DNA from: CAVTBX01 sp963733135
GTDB lineage: Bacteria; Actinomycetota; Thermoleophilia; Gaiellales; Gaiellaceae
NCBI GenBank assembly: GCA_963733135.1
Contig: CAVTBX010000004.1
Location: forward strand, 310,001-374,000
Length of the DNA: 64,000 bases
Direction of reading: 5' to 3'
Numbering within the stretch: position 1 is the first letter of the stretch; every line of letters starts with the position of its first letter. Made by a program: the position numbers and the translations under genes. Shown here one piece after another: positions 1-9,216 of this stretch. The notes beneath the pieces were generated by a model. The model saw only the letters and a program-made list of their open reading frames with translations, was not told where the DNA came from and ran no database searches.

Positions 1-2
1 AG

Positions 3-812
3 GTGCGAGGTCTGGTCGCGTTTCTCCAGGTGCAAGCCGAACGCAAGGAACGCGGGCTCGCTGAGGCCGCGACGAGCCAGCACCTCGTCTTCCTCGGGAA
101 TCCGGGCACCGGGAAGACGACGGTCGCACGGCTCCTAGCCGAGATGTACGGGGCGATGGGCCTCCTTCGGAGCGGCCATCTCGTCGAGGTCGACCGCGCC
201 GGATTGGTCGGGCAGTTCGTCGGAACGACCGCGATCAAGACCGACCGGGTCGTCCGGCGTGCCCTTGACGGCGTCCTCTTCATCGACGAGGCCTACTCGC
301 TCGCGCGTGAGGAAACGCGCATGGACTTCGGCTCCGAGGCCATCGAGGCGCTCCTGAAGCGGATGGAGGATCGCCGCGAGCGCCTCATCGTGATCGTCGC
401 CGGCTACCCGGACCTCATGCGGAGGTTCCTCGAGTCCAACCCCGGGCTTCGTTCACGCTTCGCGCGTGAGATCGTCTTCCCCGACTACGCGACCGACGAG
501 CTCGTGGCGATCACCGCGCGCTTCGCCCGCGATCTCGAGTACGACCTGGGCCCGGGCTCGGAGGACGTGCTTCGTGGGCTCTTCGACCGGAGCCGGCGGG
601 GACCGAGCTTCGGCAATGCGCGCTTTGCGCGCACGGTCTTCGAGCAGGCTCTCAACACTCACGCGCTCCGCCTGGCCGGAGGAGATCTGGCGGACGTGGA
701 TGTCGAGGCGCTCCAGACCCTGACTCAGGGCGACCTCGCGGCCGCTGCGACAACGCTCGGCCCTTCCGGCTCGGAGCGCGACCGGGGCCTCTTCCGCAGG
801 CGCCGCGCCTGA
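3..812 (+). CDS. AAA+ ATPase of the CbbX/SpoVK family (5' truncated)
   Basis: An ATP-driven remodelling chaperone of the CbxX/CfqX type. Members activate Rubisco (CbbX) or act in sporulation and secretion (SpoVK, EccA); the substrate here is unknown. Visible motifs are Walker A GNPGTGKT (residues 32-39), Walker B VLFIDEAYSL (91-100), sensor-1 region IVIVAGYPD and arginine-finger-like NPGLRSRF (146-153), followed by a small helical lid. The reading frame is open to the window edge. The first codon (GTG) lies inside what is normally the conserved lead-in to the ATPase domain, so the true start is almost certainly outside. The C-terminus ends in a basic RRRRA tail. No Rubisco genes are visible, so a CbbX role is not supported. 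Confidence 0.85.
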   Translation: MRGLVAFLQVQAERKERGLAEAATSQHLVFLGNPGTGKTTVARLLAEMYGAMGLLRSGHLVEVDRAGLVGQFVGTTAIKTDRVVRRALDGVLFIDEAYSLAREETRMDFGSEAIEALLKRMEDRRERLIVIVAGYPDLMRRFLESNPGLRSRFAREIVFPDYATDELVAITARFARDLEYDLGPGSEDVLRGLFDRSRRGPSFGNARFARTVFEQALNTHALRLAGGDLADVDVEALQTLTQGDLAAAATTLGPSGSERDRGLFRRRRA

Positions 813-818
813 TCTCTC

Positions 819-824
819 TAGATT
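819..824 (+). promoter_or_regulatory. -10 box for a leaderless start
   Basis: TAGATT ends 7 bases before the GTG at 832, and no Shine-Dalgarno sequence is present. The geometry fits transcription starting at or next to the start codon. No clear -35 hexamer is visible. Confidence 0.5.
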
Positions 825-831
825 TCCGATC

Positions 832-2781
832 GTGGCCGACGTCGTCTGGGAGCCGAGCCCCGAGGTTCTCGACCGCGCGCGGGTGGTCAGCTTCATGCGG
901 CGCCATGGCTACGAGGACTTTCGGGTCTTTCAGCAGCGCTCCCAGGACGAGCCCGAGTGGTTCTGGCCTGCGGCGATCGAGGACATGGGCCTCGAGTTTC
1001 GGGCTCCATGGAAAGCGGTCATGGACGTCTCGCGCGGGCCGGAGTGGGCAACGTGGTTCGTCGGCTCCACCCTGAACGTCGCGTGGAACTGCGTCCATCG
1101 CTGGGCGGAGCGACGGCCCGACGACGAAGCGGCGGTCTTCCGAGGCGAGGACGGCGCGCGCCGCACGATCACCTACCACGAGCTTTCCTACGAGGTCACG
1201 CGATTCGCGGAGGCGCTCGTCCGCCTGGGAGTACGGGAGGGAGACGCCGTTGCGCTCTATCTTCCGATGTCGCTCGAGGTCCTGATCGCCTCGAACGCCT
1301 GCGCTCACATCGGCGCCGTCCAGGTGCCGATCTTCTCGGGCTTCGCGGCCCCGGCAGTCGCCGCCCGGCTCGACGACTCGGGAGCGAAGGTCGTCGTCAC
1401 GGCCGACGGCTCGTACCGGCGCGGCCGCGAGGTGCCGATGAAGCAGATCGTGGACGAGGCCGTCGCGGAGGCACCCGAGGTCGCGCACGTCGTCGTCTGG
1501 CCGCGGCTCGGGAGCGCGGACGCGCCAATGACACCGGGCCGCGACCTGGCCTGGGACGACGCCGTCGCAGGATGTCCCGGCGAGCTGGAGCCGGCCTGGG
1601 TCGACTCGGAGGCGCCCTACCTCCTGGCCTACACGTCCGGGACGACCGGCAAGCCGAAAGGCGTGCTCCACGTGCAGGGCGGCTTCCTCGTCTCGATCGC
1701 CCGCGAGGTCGCCTACCAGGCGGACGCGAGCACGGACGACACGATTCTCTTCTCAACCGACATGGGCTGGATCATGGGGCCGTGGGTGGTCGTCGGTGGA
1801 GGCGCCGTCGGCGCGCGACTGGTCTTCATGGAAGGTGCGCCCGACCAGCCGACCGACCGACTCTGGCGGCTCGTCGAGGAGGAGCGGGCCACCGTGCTCG
1901 GCTGCTCACCGACGCTGATCCGTGCGCTGCTCCAACACGGAGAACCGGAGTCCGATCTCTCGTCGCTCCGCACGATCGTCACCACGGGAGAGCCCTGGAA
2001 CCCGGAGCCCTACCGCTGGCTCTTCGACCGAGTCGGAGGCGGACGCTGCCCGATCATCAACTGCTCGGGCGGCACGGAGGTCGGGGCGTGCTTCCTCTCC
2101 CCCGTCCCGGCGATTCCGATCAAGGAGTGCTCGCTCGGTCTCCCCGCCCTCGGGATGGCGATGGACGTCGTCGACGCCGACGGACGCTCGCTCGTCGAGT
2201 CGGGCGAGGTCGGCGAGCTGGTCTGCCGAAAGCCGTTTCCGGGCATGACGCGCGGAATCTGGAAGGACCCGGAGCGATACCTCGACGCCTACTGGCGCCG
2301 TCTGCCGGGGATCTGGGTGCACGGCGACTGGGCGTCCGTCGACGCGGACGGCTTCTGGTACCTGCACGGCCGCTCCGACGACACGCTGAACATCGCCGGG
2401 AAGCGGATCGGGCCCGCTGAGCTCGAATCCGCCGCGGTCGCCCATCCGGCCGTCGCCGAGGCTGCCGCGGTGGGGATCCCGCACGAGGTCAAGGGCGAGG
2501 TCGCCTGGGTCTTCTGCACGCTTCGCGCGGACGCCGATGCGAGCGAGGCGCTGGCCGCCGAGATCGGGGACGCGACGGCCCGGGAGCTGGGAAAGGCGTT
2601 CCGGCCCGAGCGCGTCATCTTCGTATCCGCCCTGCCGAAGACGCGGAGCGCCAAGATCGTCCGCCGCGCAGTCCGCGCCACGGCGCTCGGCGAGGATCCC
2701 GGCGACCTGTCCTCGCTCGAGAATCCCGAGGCGCTCGACGAGATCGCAGCCGCTGTCCGACCAACAAGTATTCGACCCTGA
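832..2781 (+). CDS. Acetyl-CoA synthetase-like AMP-forming acyl-CoA ligase
   Basis: Adenylates a short carboxylic acid and transfers it to CoA (ANL superfamily). The 649 residues match the acetyl/propionyl-CoA synthetase length class. An ACS-type N-terminal segment comes first (residues 30-90, with LNVAWNCVHRW). The phosphate-binding loop YTSGTTGKPKG is at 267-277, followed by the GWIMGPW region and the hinge and C-terminal domain with LHGRSDDTLNIAGKRIG. The catalytic-lysine motif near residue 610 reads LPKTRSAKIVRR, where classical AcsA has RSGKI. The acyl specificity therefore cannot be fixed. It could be acetate, propionate or a related acid. The GTG start at 832 has a leaderless-type -10 just upstream. 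The next gene, nadE, follows after 27 bases with its own promoter signal. Confidence 0.88.
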   Translation: MADVVWEPSPEVLDRARVVSFMRRHGYEDFRVFQQRSQDEPEWFWPAAIEDMGLEFRAPWKAVMDVSRGPEWATWFVGSTLNVAWNCVHRWAERRPDDEAAVFRGEDGARRTITYHELSYEVTRFAEALVRLGVREGDAVALYLPMSLEVLIASNACAHIGAVQVPIFSGFAAPAVAARLDDSGAKVVVTADGSYRRGREVPMKQIVDEAVAEAPEVAHVVVWPRLGSADAPMTPGRDLAWDDAVAGCPGELEPAWVDSEAPYLLAYTSGTTGKPKGVLHVQGGFLVSIAREVAYQADASTDDTILFSTDMGWIMGPWVVVGGGAVGARLVFMEGAPDQPTDRLWRLVEEERATVLGCSPTLIRALLQHGEPESDLSSLRTIVTTGEPWNPEPYRWLFDRVGGGRCPIINCSGGTEVGACFLSPVPAIPIKECSLGLPALGMAMDVVDADGRSLVESGEVGELVCRKPFPGMTRGIWKDPERYLDAYWRRLPGIWVHGDWASVDADGFWYLHGRSDDTLNIAGKRIGPAELESAAVAHPAVAEAAAVGIPHEVKGEVAWVFCTLRADADASEALAAEIGDATARELGKAFRPERVIFVSALPKTRSAKIVRRAVRATALGEDPGDLSSLENPEALDEIAAAVRPTSIRP

Positions 2782-2799
2782 GGCGAAAACCGCTACGCT
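2771..2799 (+). promoter_or_regulatory. Promoter of nadE
   Basis: TTCGAC (2771-2776) and TACGCT (2794-2799) are separated by 17 bases. The -10 ends 9 bases before the ATG at 2809. No Shine-Dalgarno sequence is seen, so the transcript is leaderless or nearly so. Confidence 0.45.
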
Positions 2800-2808
2800 G
2801 AGGGTCGG

Positions 2809-4521
2809 ATGCGCCTTGCGCTCGCCCAGATCGACACCGTCGTCGGCGACCTCACAGGGAACCGCGACCGGATCCTGACCCGCCTCGACGAGGCGCGGGC
2901 GGCGGAGGCCGACCTCGTCCTCTTCCCCGAGCTCGCGGTCACCGGGTATCCGCCGGAGGATCTCCTGCTCCGGCCGAGCTTCCTGCGGGCCGCGGCGGCG
3001 ACGCTCGACGAGATCGCCGCCGAGACCGGCGACATCGCCGCGCTCGTCGGCACGCCGCACCTCGACCGGGATCTCTTCAACGCGTGCGCCGTCCTCTCTG
3101 ACGGCGAGGTGAAGGCGATCTACAAGAAGCGGTTCCTCCCGAACTACGGCGTCTTCGACGAGGATCGCTACTTCCAGTCGGGGCGCGAACTTCTGCTGCT
3201 GCGGCTAGGAGAGACGCTCGTCGGGGTGACGATCTGCGAGGACATCTGGCAGCCGGGCCCACCGGCCACCGATCTCGCGCTGGCCGGCGCGCACGTCGTC
3301 GCAAACGTCTCAGCTTCGCCCTTTCACCTCGGCAAGGGCCGCGAGCGCGAGGAGATGCTCGCGACGCGCGCCCGTGACAACGTCTGCTGGGTCGCGCTCG
3401 TGAACGCGGTCGGCGGTCAGGACGAGCTCGTTTTCGACGGCGGCAGCCTCGTCATCGACCAGGACGGTTGCGTCACCGCGCGCGCGCCGGCGTTCGAAGA
3501 GGCGCTTCTGCTCGCCGACATCGAGCCGACCACGGCGATCGGCCGCCGGCTTCGGGACGCACGCAGGCGGGCGCTTGCACGTCAGAGCACGCTCGTCGAG
3601 CCCGTGGAGATCGACCTCGGAGACACCCGTGAGCCTCGTGAGGTCGTGCACCCGCTCGTCGCTCCCGAGCTCGACCGGCTCGAGGAGATGCGCCGGGCGG
3701 TCGAGCTCGGGCTCCGCGACTACGTGGAGAAGAACGGCTTTCGGGAGGTCGTGCTCGGCATGTCTGGCGGCATCGATTCCGCGCTCACCGCAGCACTCGC
3801 CGTCGAAGCTCTCGGCGCCGAGCGTGTCGTGTGCGTCTCGATGCCGTCCCGCTACTCGTCGAGCGAGACGCAGAACGACGCGCGCCTCGCCACTGAGAAC
3901 CTCGGCGCACGCTTCCTCGAGATCGCGATCGAGCCGATCGCCGAGGCGTTCTCGGCCGCGCTGGCCGAGGCCTTCGCCGGCACCGAGCCCGACGTCGCCG
4001 AGGAGAACGTCCAGGCGCGAATCCGAGGCACGCTCCTGATGGCGCTCTCCAACAAGTTCGGCTGGCTGCTCGTCGCGACGGGAAACAAGAGCGAGCTGTC
4101 GGTCGGCTACGCGACGCTCTACGGAGACATGGCAGGAGGCTTCGCGCCGCTCAAGGACGTCTTCAAGACAGACGTCTTCCTGCTGGCTAAGCATCTGAAC
4201 GAGCGGGCCGGTCGCGAGCTCGTCCCAGCCTCGGTCATCGAGCGCGACCCGAGCGCCGAGCTTCGTGCCGGCCAGCGCGACGAGGACTCCTTGCCGCCCT
4301 ATCCCAAGCTGGACGGCGTCCTCGAGGCGTATGTCGAGCTCGACCAGTCACGCGAGGAGCTGGCCCTGAACGGTTTCGACCCCGATGTCGTGGAGCGCGC
4401 TCTCGCGCTCGTCGACCGGGCGGAGTACAAGCGGCGTCAGGCCCCGCCGGGCGTGAAGCTCCGACCGAAGGCGTTCGGACGCGACCGGCGCGTGCCGATC
4501 ACGAATCGCTGGGTCGGCTAG
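2809..4521 (+). CDS. nadE: Glutamine-dependent NAD+ synthetase
   Basis: Amidates nicotinate adenine dinucleotide to NAD+, the last step of NAD synthesis, using ammonia released from glutamine. It is a two-domain protein of 570 residues, the short glutamine-dependent form. The N-terminal nitrilase-type glutaminase carries the Glu-Lys-Cys triad: E41 in LFPELAVTGYPPED, K106/107 in YKKRFLPNYG and C143 in GVTICEDIW. The C-terminal ATP-pyrophosphatase has the P-loop GMSGGIDSA (317-325) and the KSELSVGYATLYGD and GFAPLKDVFKT segments that line the active site. All catalytic residues are present. It converges with the S55-like gene: only 6 bases separate the two stop codons, with a short palindrome (GGCTAG/CTAGCC) spanning the junction. 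Confidence 0.95.
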   Translation: MRLALAQIDTVVGDLTGNRDRILTRLDEARAAEADLVLFPELAVTGYPPEDLLLRPSFLRAAAATLDEIAAETGDIAALVGTPHLDRDLFNACAVLSDGEVKAIYKKRFLPNYGVFDEDRYFQSGRELLLLRLGETLVGVTICEDIWQPGPPATDLALAGAHVVANVSASPFHLGKGREREEMLATRARDNVCWVALVNAVGGQDELVFDGGSLVIDQDGCVTARAPAFEEALLLADIEPTTAIGRRLRDARRRALARQSTLVEPVEIDLGDTREPREVVHPLVAPELDRLEEMRRAVELGLRDYVEKNGFREVVLGMSGGIDSALTAALAVEALGAERVVCVSMPSRYSSSETQNDARLATENLGARFLEIAIEPIAEAFSAALAEAFAGTEPDVAEENVQARIRGTLLMALSNKFGWLLVATGNKSELSVGYATLYGDMAGGFAPLKDVFKTDVFLLAKHLNERAGRELVPASVIERDPSAELRAGQRDEDSLPPYPKLDGVLEAYVELDQSREELALNGFDPDVVERALALVDRAEYKRRQAPPGVKLRPKAFGRDRRVPITNRWVG

Positions 4522-4527
4522 ACCCTC

Positions 4528-6273
4528 CTAGCCGTCAAACGACACGAAGATCGTCCGTTGGCCTTCGACGTAGCGGCCGAGTCTCCGAGTGTCGACCGAG
4601 GTTTCGAGCCCGCGGCTCCCGACGAGAGCTCGGGCTGCGAGGACATTGTGCGGCCGCTTGGCCCGAAGCTCCTCGAGCAGATCCGTGAACGTGGCCGGCA
4701 CTCCGCACACCTCTTCCTCGCAGAACTCTTGGACGGGCCCGGCGGCAATGTCGATCTCCGTGAACCGCGGGCGATCCGGCATGCGGACCTGGAGCGGAAT
4801 CTCCCTGGTCGCGCCACCAGTGGACGAGACCATGACGACCCGGAGCCTTACGAGCTGACGAGGCCGGGCGGAGATCTCGCTGCCCGCCGGACTGAAGACG
4901 CCTTCCCGTTTCACGAGCACGCGTGTGATGCGAAACGTTCTGTACGTCTCTTCGACTGATCCGCCGATGTCTATGGCGTCGATCTCGACACCGTCGGGGC
5001 GGAAGGAGTTGATTGCAGCGACCTCGTCGGCGATCGCAAACGCCGGCTCGAAGGCTAGGTCCTCTTGCGACGCGAACATGTCCTGGCGATCGAGAGACCA
5101 CGGCTGGCCCGTCTCGTCGGTGCCTGTCATCGTCCACGTGAACCCCGCTGATCCAGGGCCGATCGCGTCCTGCACGCTGTCCACGTTGCCCAGGACGTGC
5201 AGGAAGGCGAGGTCGGGTAGCACGTCCTCGAGAACGGCGTCAGTGTGCCCGTCTCGGGAGCGGTTCGTGTCCAGGGAGGTCAGGCTGGACTCGATCGAGA
5301 TCGAGGATGGAGCCGGCCCGAGCAGGGCGCGGATCCCAGCGATGCGATCCTGGTCGAGCACGCCGACGCTGCCGCCGATCGTCGCGAGCTTGAAGGGCCC
5401 GCCGATCGAGTCGCCGACGATCCTGAGAGCGTCGGCGACGCTGGCAGACGCGGACGTAGACCCAAACGCGAAGAGCGGATGGCCGAACGCGATTGCCCGG
5501 CCGTCGCACACGTAGCTCGTCGTTCCGACGCCGCCGACAGTGACGTCTCCGTAGGAGAGGGCGGCGGCGAAGTTCCCGCCCGGCACGATCTCCGAAGGAT
5601 CGGCTGGATCGACCGCGTTTGCCGAGGCTCCTCGATACGGCATGACACGGGCGCCCTGACGTCGTGCGAGCTTCCTCACGCGCTTGAGCCCGCGCTCGTC
5701 GACGCCTGAGACGCTCAGCGGCATCTTCAGGCGAACGAGGGTCGAGGCAGCCCGAGTGGTCACGCCGGCCCGGCGAGCGACGGTGCGGGCCAGCACCTTC
5801 GGCAATCGGATCTGCTTCGCCGCCGACGACTCGGAGGCGACGGGGTACTCGTGCACCTTCAAGAGCTCGGACGCAGGTGTCAGGCCGGCGATCGGCGATG
5901 GGCCGGCCGTGAGCCCGAAAGCTACGGCGCCGATCAGCTCACCTCCGACATAGACGGGCGAGCCGGACATGCCGAACCAGATGCCGCCGACCGCGTCGAT
6001 GGCAGGGCTCGATGCCTCGACGATGATCATGTCGCGGCCGGGGGCGATCGCGTTCGGGAGGACGCCGAGAACGGTCACGTCGAACGGCTCAGGCGTCGTG
6101 CCCTGGGACACCGTCCATCCCTCGCCGGTCACGCCGGCGGCGAGCGCGGAAGTGTCGAAGATGGTCGGGCACTCGCCCGGCGCCGCGGCAGCGGGCTGGG
6201 AGGCTGCGAGCGCAGCGACGGCACCGAGCATGACGAGCAGACCTCTGATCCTCCACATTTCGCTCGCGCCCAC
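4528..6273 (-). CDS. Secreted SpoIVB peptidase S55-domain-like protein
   Basis: A long (581 residue) exported protein. The start is a GTG at 6273 preceded by AAAGGAG at 5-base spacing; ATG at 6258 is the alternative. A signal peptide follows (RIRGLLVMLGAVAALAAS, cleavage probably near QPAAAA). The segment GIWFGMSGSPVYVGGELIGAV resembles the catalytic serine loop of SpoIVB (GMSGSP). A second S55-like segment, AIAFGHPLFAFGS, lies around residue 240. SpoIVB normally cleaves SpoIVFA during sporulation. No other sporulation genes are seen here and the protein is longer, so it is better read as an S55-family envelope protease or scaffold of unknown substrate. The C-terminal ~250 residues look like beta-rich extracellular domains with no recognised motif. 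Confidence 0.75.
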   Translation of the reverse strand: MGASEMWRIRGLLVMLGAVAALAASQPAAAAPGECPTIFDTSALAAGVTGEGWTVSQGTTPEPFDVTVLGVLPNAIAPGRDMIIVEASSPAIDAVGGIWFGMSGSPVYVGGELIGAVAFGLTAGPSPIAGLTPASELLKVHEYPVASESSAAKQIRLPKVLARTVARRAGVTTRAASTLVRLKMPLSVSGVDERGLKRVRKLARRQGARVMPYRGASANAVDPADPSEIVPGGNFAAALSYGDVTVGGVGTTSYVCDGRAIAFGHPLFAFGSTSASASVADALRIVGDSIGGPFKLATIGGSVGVLDQDRIAGIRALLGPAPSSISIESSLTSLDTNRSRDGHTDAVLEDVLPDLAFLHVLGNVDSVQDAIGPGSAGFTWTMTGTDETGQPWSLDRQDMFASQEDLAFEPAFAIADEVAAINSFRPDGVEIDAIDIGGSVEETYRTFRITRVLVKREGVFSPAGSEISARPRQLVRLRVVMVSSTGGATREIPLQVRMPDRPRFTEIDIAAGPVQEFCEEEVCGVPATFTDLLEELRAKRPHNVLAARALVGSRGLETSVDTRRLGRYVEGQRTIFVSFDG

Positions 6274-6365
6274 GTCGTCTCCTTTCACGTCCGGTTCGCA
6301 CCGGCAACTATGCGCCGTCCTGAGTGCTTTGCCTAGGCGTTAGACGACTGCGACGTCCGAAACGT

Positions 6366-6869
6366 TCACGGCAGGAGGGAGCGAAGGGCGCCGAACCAGC
6401 GCAGCCGCTCGACGTACGACACGGCGGCGTTGGCCGGGGATGTCGACGGCAAGACGAACAGCCAGGTGTCGCCGAGCAGCTTCTCCTGTCGACCGAGGGC
6501 GGTGCGCTCCCGAAACACCCCGGCGTAGGCCACCTTGCCGACGAAGGCGATGCCGCCCGGCCGAAGGCGCTCCGCGAGATCGGCGAGGCGCTCGTCCGAG
6601 CCGGCGAAGTCGCCGCGGCGCAGATCGCTGCTCCCACGAGTCGTCCGAAAGGCGGCATTCGTCAGACCGAGCCCGAGCTCGAGCAGCGTGTGCTGCTCGG
6701 TCGGCTCGTAGAGACGCGGAGTGAATCCCGCGTCGTGGAGAAGGCGCCAGAAGTCGTTCCTCGGATTGGCGAAGTGCGCTCCGGCTGCGGCAGAGCGATG
6801 GCCTGGATTGATGCCGCAGAAAACGAGCTTCAGGCCGGGCCCGAGGACGTCCGGTACCGCCGAGGTCAC
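6366..6869 (-). CDS. mug: Mug-type G:T/U mismatch-specific DNA glycosylase
   Basis: A base-excision repair enzyme removing uracil or thymine mispaired with guanine. It has 167 residues from the GTG at 6869, close to the E. coli Mug length. The family signature GINPGHRSAAAGAHFANPRN lies near the N-terminus, followed by NDFWRLLHDAGF, and the C-terminal LPSTSPANA loop matches the mismatch-recognition segment. The GTG overlaps the TGA of the upstream gene as GTGA, so translation is probably coupled. An in-frame start further upstream (6908) would add residues with no family similarity and is not preferred. Confidence 0.88.
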   Translation of the reverse strand: MTSAVPDVLGPGLKLVFCGINPGHRSAAAGAHFANPRNDFWRLLHDAGFTPRLYEPTEQHTLLELGLGLTNAAFRTTRGSSDLRRGDFAGSDERLADLAERLRPGGIAFVGKVAYAGVFRERTALGRQEKLLGDTWLFVLPSTSPANAAVSYVERLRWFGALRSLLP

Positions 6870-8035
6870 GCCACGGTCACCTCGACACGCGCACGTCCCT
6901 CGAACCAAGCGACACCGGCCTGGACGAGCCGAAGCTCAAGGATGTCGGGGCCGGGCCGGCGCGGCGCGAGAAGACGCACCGGCAGCTCGATCGAGCATCC
7001 GGGCTCGAGGGGTTCCGGCAACGGTGACCAGAGAGCACGGTCTCCCGAGGCCCATTCCGCGACGATCTCCACCGGATATGGCGGCGCGCTTCGGAGCACC
7101 GCATCCCCTCGGTTCGTGACCGTGCACGGAACTTCGCCGAGGGAGCCTCGCCGAAGCCGAAGCCTCGCGGGAGCAGCGATCCCTGCTTCGAGATCGCTGG
7201 TTCGAAGCCGCGCCATTGCCGGCGGACTCACGGCCGGACGGGCCAGGCACCGGGCTCGGGCCGGCGTCAGCTCCACGACGTCGAAGACCTCGCGAACCGG
7301 GAGGGGGATGCGACGCACGACCTGGAGGTCGGCCCGACGCACGAGCGCCAGCTCGGCGCAGCCGGCCTCTCCTCGCCGGGCGCTGACGCCGACCGCGAAG
7401 AGCAGGTCGGTGACGGCGAGCCCACGCGTCCAGCCGCCGATGCCCACCTTGCGGCCGCCGACGACTAGCTCGCCTCGCCCGCTGTCACAGACCGCCAACG
7501 CTCCGTCGACAAACCGTGGGCTATGAGGCGAGGAGAGACCATCGCGGAGGACGCGGCCGGACGAGGCCTCGAGCACCAGGCCCGCTCCAGCTCGGGGCGT
7601 CTCGGCCCAGTCGCGGTGACGGGCAAAGCGTCCGAAGGCGGTGACAGCGGTGCGGCCGCCGCCGACGGCGATGCCGTTCAGGTGCCAGCAGTCCCCGGCG
7701 CCGGGCGCCTGCCAGCTCCGCACGACGCGCCCTCGCTGATCGAACCACCGGACGGCGTTCGCGAGCGTGGCGACGCCGGCGAGGAGTTGCCCGTCCCAGG
7801 CGAGCTCGTGCGGGTCGAGCAGCCCGGCAACCTCAAGCGTCCGATCGCCCAGCAAGACCTCGCCCGCCGAGGCGGTCTCGGACGGAGAGTGACGCGCCCT
7901 GGCATCCCCGTGGGATGAGAGCGCGAGGCCCGCTGTCGGCACGCGGTCGAGCCGCTCGACGCGTGCACCGTCGACGCGGAGGAGCCCTTCGGAGAGGCAG
8001 GAGACCGCGAACGTCACGGTCTGTTCATTCTCCAT
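6866..8035 (-). CDS. DUF4915/TIGR03032-like beta-propeller protein with C-terminal beta domain
   Basis: Function is unknown. Residues ~1-260 have the repeated W/G pattern of a propeller and segments typical of the TIGR03032/DUF4915 family: CWHLNGIAVGGGRTAVTAFG, SPHSPRFVDGALAVCDSGRG and GWTRGLAVTDLLFAVG. The last ~120 residues form a separate beta-sandwich-like domain (PCTVTNRGDAVL, then a WFEGRARVEVTV end) resembling Ig-like carbohydrate-associated domains. No signal peptide is visible. It is the first gene of a two-gene unit with mug (GTGA overlap) and is divergent from the aminotransferase, with only 17 bases between the two start codons. Confidence 0.65.
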   Translation of the reverse strand: MENEQTVTFAVSCLSEGLLRVDGARVERLDRVPTAGLALSSHGDARARHSPSETASAGEVLLGDRTLEVAGLLDPHELAWDGQLLAGVATLANAVRWFDQRGRVVRSWQAPGAGDCWHLNGIAVGGGRTAVTAFGRFARHRDWAETPRAGAGLVLEASSGRVLRDGLSSPHSPRFVDGALAVCDSGRGELVVGGRKVGIGGWTRGLAVTDLLFAVGVSARRGEAGCAELALVRRADLQVVRRIPLPVREVFDVVELTPARARCLARPAVSPPAMARLRTSDLEAGIAAPARLRLRRGSLGEVPCTVTNRGDAVLRSAPPYPVEIVAEWASGDRALWSPLPEPLEPGCSIELPVRLLAPRRPGPDILELRLVQAGVAWFEGRARVEVTVA

Positions 8036-8039
8036 GCGC

Positions 8040-8045
8040 TAGCGT
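8040..8045 (+). promoter_or_regulatory. -10 box for a leaderless start
   Basis: TAGCGT ends 7 bases before the GTG at 8053, inside the 17-base gap between divergent genes. No Shine-Dalgarno is visible. Confidence 0.45.
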
Positions 8046-8052
8046 CAGCCGC

Positions 8053-9216
8053 GTGAGCACCGTCGCATTCGATGTCGCAGCCGTACGTGCGAGGTACAGC
8101 GCGCTGGATGGGCCGACGGCGTTCTTCGACGGGCCAGGCGGCACACAGGTTCCCGACTCGGTCATCGAGGCGATGGCCGGCTACCTCCAGGAGTCCAATG
8201 CGAACCTGGGCGGGTCGTTCTCGACCAGCCGGGAGAGCGATCGGACGGTCGAGGAGGCGCATCGCGCGGTCGCGCGCTTCTTAGGCGCGTCGGCGGACGA
8301 GGTCGGGTTCGGGGCGAACATGACGACGCTCAACTTCACCCTCTCGAGAACGGCGGCGCGCGGCTGGAAGCCCGGCGACGAGGTAGTCGTCACGCGCCTC
8401 GACCACGATGCGAACGTCTCGCCCTGGCTCGAGCTCGCCAAGGACAAGGATCTCGTCGTCAGGTTCGTCGATGTCGACGACGAGTGCCGGCTCGACCTCG
8501 ACGACCTCGAGCGGCAGCTTTCGTCGCGAACGCGAGTCGTCGCATACCCGTGGGCGTCGAATGCCGTCGGAACGGTCACCGAGGTTCGGCGGATCGCAGA
8601 TCTCGTGCACGAGGCTGGGGCGCTGGTATGGGTCGACGCCGTTCACTACGCACCGCACGGGCCCATCCATGCCGAGGAGGCCGGGGTTGATGTCCTGCTC
8701 TGCTCGCCCTACAAGTTCTTTGGACCGCACGCCGGCGTCTTCTTCGGGCGCCGTGAGGTGCTGGAGCGCTGGCGGCCGTACAAGGTGCGCCCCGCGCCCG
8801 ACGACCCGGTCTCGCACCGGTTCGAGACCGGTACCTTGGCGCATGAGGCCCTCGCCGGCACGACCGCGGCCGTCGAGTACATCGAGGAGCTCGGCTGGGA
8901 CTCGATCCAAGCGCACGAACGCGAGCTCGGCGAACGGTTCCTGGACGGTCTCCCCGACGGCGTTCGAATCCACGGGCCTGCCGGGCTCGAGGGTCGGGTA
9001 CCGACCTTCGCCCTGAGAGTGGGCGACCGGCGTCCAGCGGAGGTCACGGAGATACTCGCCGAACGCGACATCGCAGCCTGGGCGGGTAACTACTACGCGC
9101 TCGAGATCATGCAAAGACTCAGGCTGCCCGAAGGGGCGGTGCGGGTCGGCATCGTCCACTACAACACGGCCGAGGAGGTCGACCGGCTCCTCGGCGAGCT
9201 CGAGCGGCTGGCGTGA
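8053..9216 (+). CDS. Cysteine desulfurase-like class-V aminotransferase
   Basis: A PLP enzyme of the TIGR01976 cysteine-desulfurase-like group, 387 residues. It begins FDVAAVRARYSALDG and FFDGPGGTQVP. The cofactor-binding stretch includes LDHDANVSPWLELA and the aspartate in VWVDAVHYAPHG, which replaces the usual Asp-x-x-Gln segment. The Schiff-base lysine lies in LLCSPYKFFGPHAG. The last residues (NYYALEIMQRL, VRVGIVHYN) match family ends. The true substrate of this subgroup is not established; it lacks an obvious IscS/SufS active-site cysteine loop, so a role in Fe-S assembly should not be assumed. GTG start with leaderless promoter; the stop overlaps the next gene (GTGA). Confidence 0.82.
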   Translation: MSTVAFDVAAVRARYSALDGPTAFFDGPGGTQVPDSVIEAMAGYLQESNANLGGSFSTSRESDRTVEEAHRAVARFLGASADEVGFGANMTTLNFTLSRTAARGWKPGDEVVVTRLDHDANVSPWLELAKDKDLVVRFVDVDDECRLDLDDLERQLSSRTRVVAYPWASNAVGTVTEVRRIADLVHEAGALVWVDAVHYAPHGPIHAEEAGVDVLLCSPYKFFGPHAGVFFGRREVLERWRPYKVRPAPDDPVSHRFETGTLAHEALAGTTAAVEYIEELGWDSIQAHERELGERFLDGLPDGVRIHGPAGLEGRVPTFALRVGDRRPAEVTEILAERDIAAWAGNYYALEIMQRLRLPEGAVRVGIVHYNTAEEVDRLLGELERLA